A stretch of 64,000 nucleotides of DNA from Lactuca virosa (Eukaryota; Streptophyta; Magnoliopsida; Asterales; Asteraceae), in the NCBI GenBank assembly GCA_928212115.1, contig CAKMRJ010003334.1, forward strand, positions 25,803,395 to 25,867,394, written 5' to 3'. Shown here in pieces: positions 47,240 through 58,732 of the stretch. Positions within the stretch are counted from its first letter, which is position 1. Each line of letters starts with the position of its first letter. Position numbers and translations under genes: made by a program. Below the pieces are notes generated by a model. It was not told the origin of the DNA, made no database searches, and saw only the letters and a list, made by a program, of their open reading frames with translations.

Positions 47240-47929
47240 GGTGAGTTCTTCTCACTATATCAACAGGGTCTAAGGCACCAAGGCCGACCCTTTATGGTTT
47301 GTATCCTGGTTGTAGGATGATTCTATGTTAGTGATCTGTGAAAACTGTATCCTGGTTTTAGGATGATGCTATGTTAGTGATCTGTTAGATCTGTATCATG
47401 GTTATAGGATGATGTTATGTTAGTGATCTGTTAGATCGGTATCCTGGTATATAGGATGATGCTATGATTAGTGATCTGTTAGATATGTATGACTATCTGT
47501 ACATGCTAGCTAGCGTATGATATTTATGTGTTGATTGTGTATTTGGGTGGGTTGAGGCGGTCCTGCTTTGTTCTCTAGGCCAACATACCCAGGGCGACCC
47601 GGATAGACTGCAGACCCAGTAGGGCGTACTAGTCAGGCCGAAGGCCCGAAGAACAGTCCAGACAGGCTGAAGGCTCGATAGGGCGAACCAGACATGTTGA
47701 AGGTTTTGAGAGTGGGCCAGATAGACTGAAGGCCCAGTGAGGGTTGCTCAGTCATACTGAAGACTCTGAGAGTGGACCAGGTAGACTGAAGGTCCGGTGA
47801 GGGCGGGTCAGTCGTACTGTAGACTCTATATATGCATGTTGTTGTATGATATTGTTATGGTTTGTATGACGTTCGTATTTTGGGGGAACTCACTAAGCTT
47901 CGAGCTTACAGTTGTTGATTTTGTTTCAG
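47240..47929 (+). other. intron-like segment in LTR A with two repeat arrays
   Basis: GAGGTGAGTTC at 47238-47248, immediately able to fold on CTCAC; GAACTCAC at 47886-47893, then TAAGCTTCGAGCTTACAG and TTGTTTCAGGTACTTC (AG 47928-47929). Inside: about four units of about 55 bp (TGTATCCTGGTTATAGGATG..GTTAGTGATCTGTTAGATC, 47297-47490), then units of about 40-47 bp with AGACTGAAGGCCC (47590-47830). Confidence 0.6.
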
Positions 47930-48107
47930 GTACTTCAGATGATCGCAGGAAGGCGAAGACGTGATCGTGCACCTCCTCACATTTTATGATCTTGATTTCT
48001 GGGATACTCTGATACGAAACTCTTTTGAAAACAATTTGTAATAACTATTGGTTTTTGAATGTTTTAAAAAGTTTTAAATTGGCATGATTTTTATGGATGT
48101 TACAAGT

Positions 48108-48120
48108 TGGTATCAGAGCC
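48108..48120 (+). other. element A primer binding site, initiator tRNA-Met
   Basis: TGGTATCAGAGCC three bases after the LTR end. Confidence 0.92.
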
Positions 48121-48351
48121 TTGGTTTGAGTGAATTGGATGAACACTCGTGTAAATCCAGTCTCAAACTAAGGACAAGACTTTCAAAATGATTTTCAAAT
48201 GGTTTTCAAAATACTAAAGGAGGATGCAAGTGTACGATCAATCGGAGGCATTAAGTAGACCCCAAAATACCTTACGGTTATTTATTGTGATATGTTAGAA
48301 CAACATGCTAGTGATAGGCTAGGGATCTTCAGGAATCGCATGATAGAATTT

Positions 48352-48499
48352 CCTGATTATATTATGCCTGATAGCCTAGGGTTTTCCTTATATGAAATTG
48401 ACATCATTACTGTAGTTGCTTAGTGTATGCATCACAGTCGTATATAACTAAGATCTTATAGCCTGATTATATTATGCCTGATAGCCTAGGGTTTTCCTT
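48352..48499 (+). repeat. 38-bp direct duplication in element A leader
   Basis: An identical 38-bp segment beginning CCTGATTATATTATGCCTGA at 48352 and 48462. The second copy supplies the apparent start of the gag frame. Gag N-terminus and ATG are missing, so the duplication probably marks a repair junction. Confidence 0.85.
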
Positions 48500-49300
48500 C
48501 GATGGTATTCAGGACCCGATCATAGCCATGAGGTGGCTATCTGACATTGAGGGATGCTTTTTCACATGCTCATGTTCTACTGACCAGAAGGTCGGATGTG
48601 CTCTGAACCTGCTGAGGTCCGGAGCAAAGGACTGGTGGAGATTGATGACAGGGTCGTACTCCGATGACCAGAGAGTTGCAGTGACATGGGATCAGTTCAG
48701 GGAGATGTTCTGCTCCCGCTACATTCCGCAGGTCGAGCGAGCGCGACTGGCGTAGGAGTTATTGGAATTGAGACAGGATGCGAAGTCGGTGAAAAAAATC
48801 ACCCGTATGTTCACTGAGAGGACGATGTTTTGCCCGGAGTTTGCTTCCGAGCAGGCTCAGATGGCATGTTATCTGAGCATGCTCAAGACTGACATCCGAC
48901 AGTTTTTTGCTACCCAACGTTGTGATACACTACTGGAGTTACAGGAGGCCGCTAGGCGGCATGAGCTTGAGATTGAGTTACAGTTGCGAGAGCAGAGGCA
49001 TGCCCTAGTGTAGTCACAGCTGGCGCCAAAGCGGTCTAAACCGCCGATTCTTGGTCCGAAGGCCAGCGTGGCCGCACTTGTGGAAAGTGTGGGAAGGGTC
49101 ATTTGGGAGTTTGTCGATCAGGCAGTGGGTGCCGCAAGTGCGGAAAGGGGGGCACTTTGCGAGGGATTGCCGCCAGTTAGCCCCGGTTCAGGATATAAGG
49201 ATTTGCTACCACTGCAATTAGGTTGGTCACATGAAGACAACCTGTCCAGTGCTCGCTGCCAGGCCAGCGCAGGCTCCAGCGCCGGCTACACTGTGGAATA
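48500..49300 (+). pseudogene. element A gag, N-terminus lost
   Basis: Capsid part readable (AMRWLSDIEGCFFTCSCSTD, LRSGAKDWWRLM, FREMFCSRYIPQVERARLA, then a stop, DIRQFFATQRCDTLLELQEA, stop), then zinc-knuckle remnants in another frame (CGKGGHFARDC, CYHCN). Stops at about 48754 and 49013 and frame changes. No proper start remains. Confidence 0.88.
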
Positions 49301-49303
49301 CTG

Positions 49304-49742
49304 ATGAGAGTCAGGGTAGAGCAGGGTCCCCGAGGGCTCAGGGACGTGCCTTCCAACTCACAACCGAGGAGGCCAGGGCAGCACCAAATGTGGTTGCTTG
49401 TATGTTTCTATCCCTTATCTTGTGGATTATATTTATTTTCTTCTTATATGTGTTGTACCATGTTAGGTACATTCTTAGTGAACTCGTTACCTCCTCTGGT
49501 ATTGTTTGACTCGGGGGAGAGTCGGTCTTTTGTTTCACAATCTTTTAGTAGGGAGTTCGGTTTTCCTTTAGGAGAGTTGGAGTGTCCGTTGCGAGTCTCC
49601 ATCGCCAACGAACATGAGATTTCTGCTTCTTCAGTCTACCGGGGTAGCGTTTTGGAGATCTTCGGGGTATCCTTCCCGATTGATTTGATTCCGATTCCCA
49701 TGGGGGAAGTTTGTGTGATAGTGGGTATGGACTGGCTGAGAA
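49304..49742 (+). pseudogene. element A protease
   Basis: LVLFDSGESRSFVSQSF carries the Asp-Ser-Gly core (the family usually has DSGAS), then SVYRGSVLEIFGVSFPIDLI and VIVGMDWLR, where LTR H2 interrupts. Pol resumes at about 51392 with GAVIDCEGQ. Confidence 0.9.
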
Positions 49743-51391
49743 TGTACCAACCCGTTATTTCAGATCAATATAAGTCTAAACTACAATAGTATGCAAGTGA
49801 TTTAACATCATAACAATAATACAATAAGAACTTTAGATACCAAGAATACATACTTGTATATACATACACTTTGAAAATAATACTTATATAAGTTAGATAT
49901 ACTTATATTGAAAAATCATGCAAATATATGTTTATATAAGGTGTTATAAGTCAACATAAGTCAAAAGGTGAAGTTAAAATCCATATTTTACACCTTATAT
50001 ACATAAATTCGGTCTAGGGAATCTTGGAAACAAAGATAATTCGGTCATGAACATCTAGAAACAAAGAGAATTCGGTTTTGAGCATCTTTGAAACAAACTT
50101 TATGAATTCAGTTTTAGCATTCACTTTATGACCGAAATCACCAAATTTAGATACATAGGGACCGAAATCACTTAGTTAATACACATAAGGACCGAAATCT
50201 ATTCATTTCTTGGCCGAAAACTACAATGGTAATCCATTTGACACACTTTTCCAAGCTTACAACCGCATTACTTTTTCCTTCATACTTAAGATACCATATT
50301 AACATTTTAATTCATTTCATACACATCCAGTACATGAAAACTTTCCCTATTCTCTCAAGTATCAAAACAATCTTTCACATCTGCAAGCAGTTACCCAGAA
50401 ACCTTCAAACCTTCAAACTTTCATAAAGAACTTCTCCACAATTAGTAAGTGATCTATACAAACTAGTGTTAATTATCATGTTAATATTATTTGCTATCTA
50501 ATTTATGCATATAATTATGTGTAAAATATAATTATATATGGTTAATTACACGTATTCTATCCGGGGAATCATCGCAACCACACCGTACCTAACCAACAAC
50601 ACGTACCCGAGGTGAGTTCATACCCCCATATTTTTCCAAGATTTTTCAATGTTTTAGGGGGGGGGGGGGGGGATACAAGTAAAACACAAGAAATCTTGTG
50701 TTTTAAAAATATAATTTACTTATTATGTTTTCTTAACGTTAATATGTATTTAAACGTAAAATTTGTTAAAACATGGAAATAAACTTATAAACTATAATAG
50801 GTATATTTTGTGGATCATATGAATTATTTTTACAAACTTATAAACTATAATAAGTATAGTTTATGGAACAAAGGAATTATTTTACAAAGTTACATGTTAT
50901 TTACTAAAAGGTTTTTCACTTTACGTAAACTAGTTAATACAGGACTGTGAACCGCTTGATGTACCAAATATGGTACCCGTTAAAAACCTAATTATAATCA
51001 GAGTCTCCTGGAGGAAGAGCGTGGGTTTATGTATAGATCTATACGGGACTAACAATCCCGCGCCCTGACTTTTAGCTACAGTTGGAACGGAAGTTTAGGG
51101 GTGACAAATGTCATTAACTTTACGACGCCTGAAGAACGTCATGTAGGCCATTAGTCATATTAGTATGGTTATAATGAACATTCACAATAAATATTAAATA
51201 ATTATTTACGTAAAAATATACTTTTACACAGTCTTAAGGGGAAATAACTTTGTGATTACTTAGCACTTACATCAAGGTTATATAAAATTAATTTCCGGTA
51301 GGCAGTGGAGTGTGTGATTTCCGCCTTACTTCCCGTTCCTTGTTTGGTTGTGGGCTTAGGGCAGATTCACCCAATCTATTGTCTATTCGAT
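49743..51391 (+). mobile_element. partial LTR of family H/E inside element A
   Basis: Starts TGTACCAACCCG, the same start as the LTRs at 667 and 62909 (minus). Shares with LTR E the GTGAGTTCATACCCC segment (50612), a 16-base G run (50657-50672), the conserved block (50997-51115) and the following stretch up to CCAATC..TTCGATCT at about 51391. It lacks the terminal 1 kb of E and has no clean duplication, so the 3' part was deleted together with a few bases of pol. Confidence 0.8.
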
Positions 51392-52526
51392 CTCGGTGCC
51401 GTGATCGACTGCGAGGGTCAGTGTATGGTAGTTCGAACTGGTTATTTGCGGTAATGGCACCAGGTTGGGTTCAGGGTTCTATTCAGCTACCATGGCTCGG
51501 AAGTATATTCAGCACGGATGTGCGTGTTATTTAGCGTATGTGGTGGATACACGGGTCAGAGATCAGGTCTCGGTTTCAAAGGTTCCAGTCGTCAGGGAAT
51601 TCACCGATGTGTTTTCGAAGGAGTTACCCGGAGTGCCTCTGGAGAGGCAGGTCGAGTTCAGTATCGACCTTGTGCCAGGTGCGTCCCGTAACGCCAAGGC
51701 GTCGTACCGATTGGCACTACCTGAGATGCAGGAGCTGTCATTTCAGCTACAGGAGCTGCTTAGCAAGCAGTTCATTCGTCCGAGCAGTTCTCCGTGGGGA
51801 GTGTCAATTCTCTTCGTAAAGAAGAATGATGGTTCACACCGGATGTGCATTGACTACCGGGAGTTGAACAAGTTGACGGTGAAGAACCGTTATCCACTAC
51901 CACGGATCGATGCTCTTTTTGATCAGCTACAGGAAGCATCTTGGTTCTCCAAGATTGAATTGAGGTATGGGTACCATCAGGTCAGAGTGAGGGAGGAGGA
52001 CGTGGAGAAGACCGCGTTTCGGACTCGTTATGGACATTACGAGTTCGTGGTGATGCCGTTCGGGCTCACCAACGCACCAGTTGTATTTATGGACCTGATG
52101 AATCGGGTCTGCAGACCGATGCTCGATCGCCCAGTCATTGTATTTATAGATGACATATTGGTGTATTCCAAGACCATAGAGCAGCACGAGGAGCATCTTC
52201 GGGACCTATTGGGAGTCTTGAGACGAGAACAGCTTTATGCCAAGTTCTTGAAGTGCGAGTTTTGGTTACAAGAGGTTCAGTTCCTTGGACATCTCGTTAA
52301 CCAGGAGGGGATTTTGTTCGATCCGGCCAAAATCGAGGTCGTTATGCAGTTGGAGGTTCCAAAATCTCCCTCGGATATCAGGAGCTTCTTGGGATTAGCA
52401 GGGTACTACCGGAGATTCATACAGGACTTCTCCAAGATTGCATTACCCCTCACTTGTCTGAAGAGGAAGGGGGTGGATTTCCGGTGGGGCCTTGAGCAGC
52501 AGAGGGCATTTGAGACCCTCAGATAG
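51392..52526 (+). pseudogene. element A reverse transcriptase
   Basis: LGAVIDCEG continues protease, with a stop soon after; from 51465 the frame is open for 353 residues. RT blocks: FIRPSSSPWGVSILFVKK, CIDYRELNKLTVKNRYPLPR, KIELRYGYHQ, MPFGLTNAPVVFMDLMN, FIDDILVYSK (catalytic Asp pair), FLGHLVNQEG, FLGLAGYYRRFIQDF. Ends at TAG 52524-52526 where the family has Gln. The catalytic region looks intact. Confidence 0.94.
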
Positions 52527-52940
52527 CGACTTTGCGAGGCTCCAGTCTTGACTCTCCCAGAGAGAGTTGAGGATTTTGTAGTGTTCTGTGATGCATCTGT
52601 CACAAGATTGGGAGCGGTCCTCATGCAGGGAGGACGAGTGATAGCCTACGCGCCGCGGTAGTTGAAGCCGCTTGAGACGAGATACCCCACACACGATTTG
52701 GAGTTGGGAGCGGTGGTATTCGCTCTCAAGAGGTGGAGACATCATCTCTACGAGGTCCGTTGTACCATATACACGGACCACAAGAGTTTGAGACATATCA
52801 TGGGCCAGCCGAACCTGAACATGAGGCAGCGTAGGTGGCTGGATGTAGTCAAGGATTATGACTGCGAGATCCTTTACCATCCGGGTAAAGCGAATGTCAT
52901 GGCGGACGCCCTGAGCCGCAAGTCGGCTGGATCTTCTATT
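52527..52940 (+). pseudogene. element A RNase H
   Basis: VVFCDASVTRLG, HDLELGAVVFALKRW, YTDHKSLRHI, RWLDVVKDYDCEILYHPGKA and ADALSRK follow RT in the same frame. A stop at about 52660 replaces Gln (CAG to TAG). Confidence 0.92.
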
Positions 52941-55591
52941 CCAGCGACATGTATGAGGATATCAGTGGATTCTCCACTTGTGAGTTTAATCCGGGAAGCT
53001 CAGGTCGAGGGTGTGCGACAGGAGAACTGGAAACTGGAGAGAATTAGGGGCGAGATCACCAGATTCGTGCGGGATAGTCGGGGATTGTTGACTTGTTGTG
53101 GTCCGGTCTGGGTTCCGATGTCTGGTGGGGTCAGACAGATTGCACTGGAGGAGGCTCATAAGTCTTGCTTCTCTATTCACCTGGAGGCCACCAAGATGTA
53201 CCGGGATCTAAGTTTGAGTTACTGGTGGTCGTGTATGAAGCGAGAGATCACTTTGTACGTTGAGAGGTGCTTGACCTGCAGGATGGTCAAGGCCGAGCAG
53301 CAGAGGCCACATGGCAAACTGCAGCCACTAGAGACTCCCATGTGGAAATGGGAGCAGATCACGATGGACTTCATCACCAAATTGCCAAGAACGACAAAGG
53401 GTTTCGACGCAATATGGGTCATCGTGGATCTATTGACCAAGAGTGCCCATTTTCTGCCCATTCGAGAGAGCTCATCGGCCGAGAAGCTGGCCGATGTGTA
53501 TATCCGCGAGATCGTTGCTCGCCATGGGGTGCCGGTCTCTATCGTTTCAGACCGTGATGTTCGGTTCACCTCTCGTTTCTAGCAGAAGTTCCACGAGGAG
53601 CTGGGCATGCGACTGCATTTCAGTACAGCTTATCATCCGCAGACAGACGACCAAAGTGAGCAGACCATACAGACCCTCGAGGATATGCTGAGGGCCTACG
53701 TTATTGACTTCGGTGGGAGCTAGGACTCCTACCTACCTCTTGTAGAGTTCTCCTACAACAACAACTTTCACTCCAGCATTGGTGCTCCACCTTATGAGTT
53801 GTTGTATGGACAGAGATGTCGTACCCACGTCTGTTGGGGCGAGGTCGGTCACAGGGTGATGGGTCGGATCGAGGTAGTTCTGCAGACTACCGAGATGATT
53901 CAGCGGATCAGGCAGTAGGGATGAGATTTAAAACCGGAAAACCGGACCGGAACCGGGATCGGACCGGAACCGGAATCGGACCGGAACCGGAACCGGGATC
54001 GGACCGGAACCGGAATCGGACCGGAACCGGAACCGTTAGAACCGGAATATATAGAACCGGTTCCGGTTCCGGGTTTAAAAATTGGCTTTATCCGGGTTTC
54101 GGATAATCCGGGTTTGGGTCCATCGGGTCCGGGCAAACCGGGTCTAAGAACCGGAACCGGTGTTTGGGACCGGAACAACTTTTAGGGGCCGGAACCAAAT
54201 TTTTTTGAAACGTTTAAAACATGCATATCTCATTCGTTTCAAGTCGGATTGACATACGGTTTTTTTCAACATGAATTTTAGTGTTTGTACATGATTTTAG
54301 ACTATAAATTTGTCATTTTTAGCTTTATATTCATTGACTTACTGTCCTCCAAAGTCGAGATATCAAAGCTTGAAGTTTTTAGTTTTTCAGCTTTTTTGTA
54401 TTCTGTGAAAGTTTTAAAACATGCATATCTAATTTGTTTGAAGTCAGATTGACATGCGGTTTTTTCCAACTTGTAGTTTAGAGTTTGTACATAATTTTAG
54501 ACTATAATTTTGTCATTTTTGTTTTAATATTCAATGACTTACAATCCCCCGAAGTCGGGATATCAAAGCTGAAAATTTTCAACTTTTCAGCTATTTGTTT
54601 TTGTACTTTGAATTCTGTGAAAATGTTAACACATGCATATCTCATTCGTTTAAAGTCGGATTGACATGTCGTTTTTTCCAGAGTCTATTTTAGAGTTTGT
54701 ACATGATTTTAGACTATAATTTTGTCAGTTTTGGTTTCATATTCAATTACTTACAGTCCCCCGAAGTCGGGATATCAATATGAAAATTTTTAAAGTTCAA
54801 CCCACTGAGTAGTAAGTAATTACCAAAAAATTCCAGTTTTTTCGGATTTTCCGGTTCTATACCCACTTTATCCGGTTCCAACCTACCCACTTTGATGTTT
54901 TTGGGTTTTCCGGTTCTAGACCCACTTTACCCGGTACCGTACCCGGAACCGAACCGGAACCGGTTCTATATACCGGTCCGGTTTTCGGTTCTACAAAATC
55001 CCGTTAACCGGTTCCGGGTTTTCCGTGTTCGGGTCCATTCGGTCCGGGTTTGGACCCACTTTCATCCTTATCAGGCAGCGGTTGCAGACCGCTTAGAGTC
55101 GGCAAAAGAGTTACGCCGACCAGCGCTGATCTGAATTAGAGTTTCAGTTCGGTGACATGGTAATACTGAAGGTCTCACCCTGGAAGGGTGTGATACGCTT
55201 CAGGAAGATGGGGAAGTTGGGTCCGCGGTTTATTGGACCGTTTCAGATTATTGCCAGGGTTGGCAAAGTGGCGTATAGACTGGATCTTCTGGAGGAGCTT
55301 CGTCAGATTCATAACACTTTCCACGTTTCGTAGTTGCGTAAGTACATATTGGACGAGGATGCGGTAGTGTCCTTGGACGACATTCAGGTTGATGAACATC
55401 TGAATTATGTTGAGCTGCCGGTGGCTATATTGGAGAGGAAGATAAAGGTTCTGCGCAACAAGGAGATACCTTTAGTAAAGTTACAGTGGCGACATCGGAA
55501 GGGATCCGAGTGGACTTGGGAGCCGAAGTTCGAGATGCAGGAGCATTATCCGGATCTGTTTGCTAAAGCAGACTTCAAGGACGAAGTCTAG
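52941..55591 (+). pseudogene. element A integrase and chromodomain-like tail, split by hAT insert
   Basis: Zinc-finger region (EEAHKSCFSIHLEATKMY, YVERCLTCRMVKAE), catalytic core with ITMDFITKLP (Asp), SIVSDRDVRF (Asp) and YHPQTDDQSEQTIQTLED (Glu). Stops at about 53579 and 53720 fit TGG to TAG. At 53915 the hAT element interrupts; the frame resumes at 55079 (RLQTA..) with stops that fit CGA to TGA and CAG to TAG, then WKGVIRF, GKLGPRFIGPF, NTFHVS, VKLQWRHRKGSEWTWEP and a stop at 55589-55591. Integrase inserts element DNA into the genome; this copy is dead. It shows the core that element C has lost. Confidence 0.94.
53916..55070. mobile_element. non-autonomous hAT transposon, AACCGG-rich
   Basis: 8-bp duplication TCAGGCAG (53908-53915, 55071-55078) and inverted ends TAGGGATGAGA / TAAGGATGAAA. 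1155 bp, no transposase. The ends are runs of CCGGAACCGGAA with long-range complementarity; the middle holds three tandem units of about 207 bp (near 54210, 54412, 54624), each starting AAACATGCATATCT. Confidence 0.92.
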
Positions 55592-55594
55592 GTC

Positions 55595-55608
55595 AAGTGG
55601 GGGAGAGT
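55595..55608 (+). other. element A polypurine tract
   Basis: AAGTGGGGGAGAGT before TGTAACATCC. Confidence 0.85.
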
Positions 55609-57271
55609 TGTAACATCCTGAGATTTGCAGTTATTTACGAATCCTCTCTTTTATTATTATTTTGTCATTTGTAGTCCCTGGGGATGGAAGAGTGAAGCCA
55701 TGAGAAGCCTAAGGGATAAAGTTGCAACTTTAGAATCACGAAGAGTACGCTAAGCATACATAAGGTACGTTGAGCGTACTAGGCGTGCCCTAGTATGTTG
55801 GGCGTACACTTGTGTACGCTGGGCGTATTCACGAGAGATGGAAACCCTAATATTTAGGGTTTGGGTGCAATATTAACGTCCTTATGAGCTCCCAACCCTC
55901 CATCAGTTCAACCTCCATAGCTTTGAGTCGTTTCCCACAAACTCTAACCCCTCTCTTGAGTGTGTGAGCTTAAAGTGTGTGTTTTGAGTAGTAGAAGAAG
56001 AAGGCATTGCATCAAGGAGTTGGAGAAGTGAGGCAAGCTTGTAGATCTGAGGTTACTTTGTGATCTAGAAGCTCCAGGAGGTAAAAAGCTCCAACCTTTA
56101 TGCTTGTATAATGTAGATCTTGCCTTATCAGCTTTATGACACCTTCTTTGTCCCAAAAAGTCCCAAGTTTGTGCATGATGCGTTTTGGATGTAACAAGCT
56201 GTCCTTTCAGAACCTAGGAAGGGCTCTAGATGATAAAAATGAAGTCCCAATGGCTAAAAGTGTCCCATGAAAGTAGTAGGAAGGTCTTAATGGATTAAGA
56301 CCATGTATTAAGGCCTTTTTGGACGTCCAAAGTCTTAAATTTCGAGACTTTATGGTTCTGGGGTTCGTTTAGTTAATGGATCTAGAGTTAGTGCTTAAGC
56401 CATTAAGCACTTATTAGAGTTTTGGTAAAAGTCACGTACTCCCCGCGCAAGTTTTGTATGCCCAACGTACTGAGTCAACCACCCCGATGGTGGTCAACGC
56501 AAGGTGGAGTACGCACAGCGTACGCCCTCTGTTGGGCTTTTGCGATTTGGGTTTTGGATTGGGCCACCTTTGGGTCATTATGGTTTGGGACTTTGCTGGA
56601 CATTCTGAATAAATGTATTTGGGCCAAATATGGAAATGGACCTTAGGGTGAGGCCCAATTATAAAGTTAGGCCTAATTGGGGAAATTGGGCCAATGATGG
56701 GCCTTATATATGTGGACTTTTGGATCATGGATTTGGTGTTGGGCCTTGGCCCAAATTAGAGAAAAGGCAAAATGGACTATTACCCTATGTGAGACCCTTG
56801 GTCAAGATTGATATCCCAATTGTTGACTTAGTATTCGTTATTTTGGATAGTTCGGGATTTTCGGTGAGACAGCAGTCGGAGACTTTCAGTCCAGTTCAAC
56901 ACTACTTGTGAGGTGAGTTATTCTCACTATATCAACTGGGTCTAAGGTGTGACATCCCCAAATTCACGGCCAGAAAAGACCGGTTTAATTTATGCTTTTG
57001 AAATAATTTCAGAGTAATCATTTGATTAAAGGTGTTGCGGAATTTGTTCCCAGAAAAACATAATAAATATGTTATCAAATCATTTCCGAAGAAATGTATT
57101 TTATTCACTTAAACCATTGGGATGTCATTGTCAATACAAAAACATAAGCATAAACAAAACTTACATTCATTTACACTAGTGATCTACTTCTCTTTTAATC
57201 TCTCAGTGTAAAGCAATTTCGTATCGATACCTGTGATACAAATAAACTGAGTGGGTCAGGCTTGGGAGCCT

Positions 57272-58732
57272 GGTGAGCATATAGGGTTTTCAACCCACAA
57301 TAAATAATAAACTTATTAAGTTCTCAATCAACAATAAATTTATTAATTCCATCAACCAAAATAACCCTAATTACCCATTCCCATTATCCTCACTTTACGT
57401 CCCTAAAACAACTATCATAAGGGACCTAGCCTAAGGATTATCACTAGGGGTGACAACATTGCTTTGGGGGTTCCTCAGCAAGTTATGTCAAATAAAACAA
57501 ACATCGGGGTGACAACATTGCTTTCCCTCAGCAAGTTATGTCAAACAAGACATCCTAACATAAAACAACCAATAAGGTGACAACATTGCTTTCCTTCAAC
57601 AATTTATGTCAAATGGGCACGAAGTCACATCGTCGCCATGTGCTAGTCCATAGCTCTTATTCATCGACGGTATTTCCCATGGGAGTTCCCCCCCCCCCCC
57701 CCCCGCAATATATGTCAATGGGTTTTCCATACAGCTGATGAACATACTTAAGGGGTTTCCACAGCCTTACATGCCCTAAAGGCACTCATGGAGGGAATAG
57801 AGTACAACGAATGAACACTTAAGTTCATTAACACCTACAGGTTACGAGCCTGCTAGTGTTCCACAGACCATCAAAACAGTCCATGGTTGTCATCCATACT
57901 CTGCTGAATAACGGGGGTTTTAGAGTACAGCGAATGAACACTTAAGTCCATTAACACCTACAGGTTGCGAGTCTGCTAGTGTTCCGCAGACCGTCTAGAA
58001 CAGTCCATGGTTGTCATCCATACTCTGCTGAATGACGGGGGTCAACGTTGGGTAAGGGCTTTTCTCATATTGCACCACTCACGCCAACATTTGGGTAAAA
58101 GCTTTTCCTATATTTCACCACTCACTTTCAACTCATGATCTATATCACTGATCATCTCATCTATCCAACTCACTTTTCATCACACACCCACTATTTAACT
58201 CATGATCTATATCACTAACTCATGAAGCTCGTCCGATCACTTCATAAAAGAATAAAGACTCCAAAGCTCTTCCAAATAAAAGTATAGGGAAAATATTGAT
58301 AAAGTACTCATGTACGCTCCCGTACCCCGACACGTAATAGTGTCAAAAGGAAGAACTAATGGATGAACACATAATTCAAAAATACCTAATGAACATATAG
58401 TTCAAACATATGTACCGATTACAAGTCTACTAACGTTCCAATGGGCTATCTAAAATAGTCTGTGGCCGTTGTCTATACTCTGCTAGATGACTAGATCATC
58501 TTAAACATCGATACCTCTCATCACTTTTATTTCATCACACATTATCTAATTAATCTACCCATGTTTTACCCAACATATTTGTAGATAAAAATATATATAC
58601 AGTTTAAAACTTGTATAAAACATCAATTCAACAGTCACCTCAAATAAACAATTAATATATTTACACATAGCACGTATTTTAAGGTAAATATTTCATATCT
58701 ATGTGTAAGGTGAAAGTGACTATACACTCACC
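57272..58732 (-). other. intron-like segment in LTR F with two repeat sets
   Basis: Minus-strand donor side GGTGAGTGTATA (plus 58721-58732) and TATATGCTCACC (57272-57283), complementary at ten of twelve positions. Inside, on the plus strand: GTGACAACATTGCTTTCC..CAGCAAGTTATGTCAAA three times (57448-57614), and an about 122-bp unit starting GAGTACAACGAATGAACACT at 57800 and 57923 with a degenerate third at about 58360. A 17-base C run lies at about 57688. Confidence 0.55.

Larger units (their letters stand above)
45930..48104 (+). repeat. element A left LTR
   Basis: 2175 bp, TGTAACATCCCG to GGATGTTACA, followed by a primer site. Preceded by the pol end and purine tract of another copy, so it serves as 3' LTR of a lost copy and 5' LTR of the present one. 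Confidence 0.95.

Noticed and set aside
47290..47830. Regular repeats considered as a CRISPR array or minisatellite gene
   Set aside because: Plant context, diverged units without unique spacers, and located inside an LTR; a tandem repeat of the LTR is enough.
49738..51400. Complete solo LTR with target duplication
   Set aside because: The left start is clear but the right side lacks the family end and no matching 5-mer was found; called partial instead.
53816..54106. Frame with Gly-Thr-Gly/Pro-Glu repeats
   Set aside because: It is the translation of CCGGAA runs at the end of the hAT element joined to integrase sequence.
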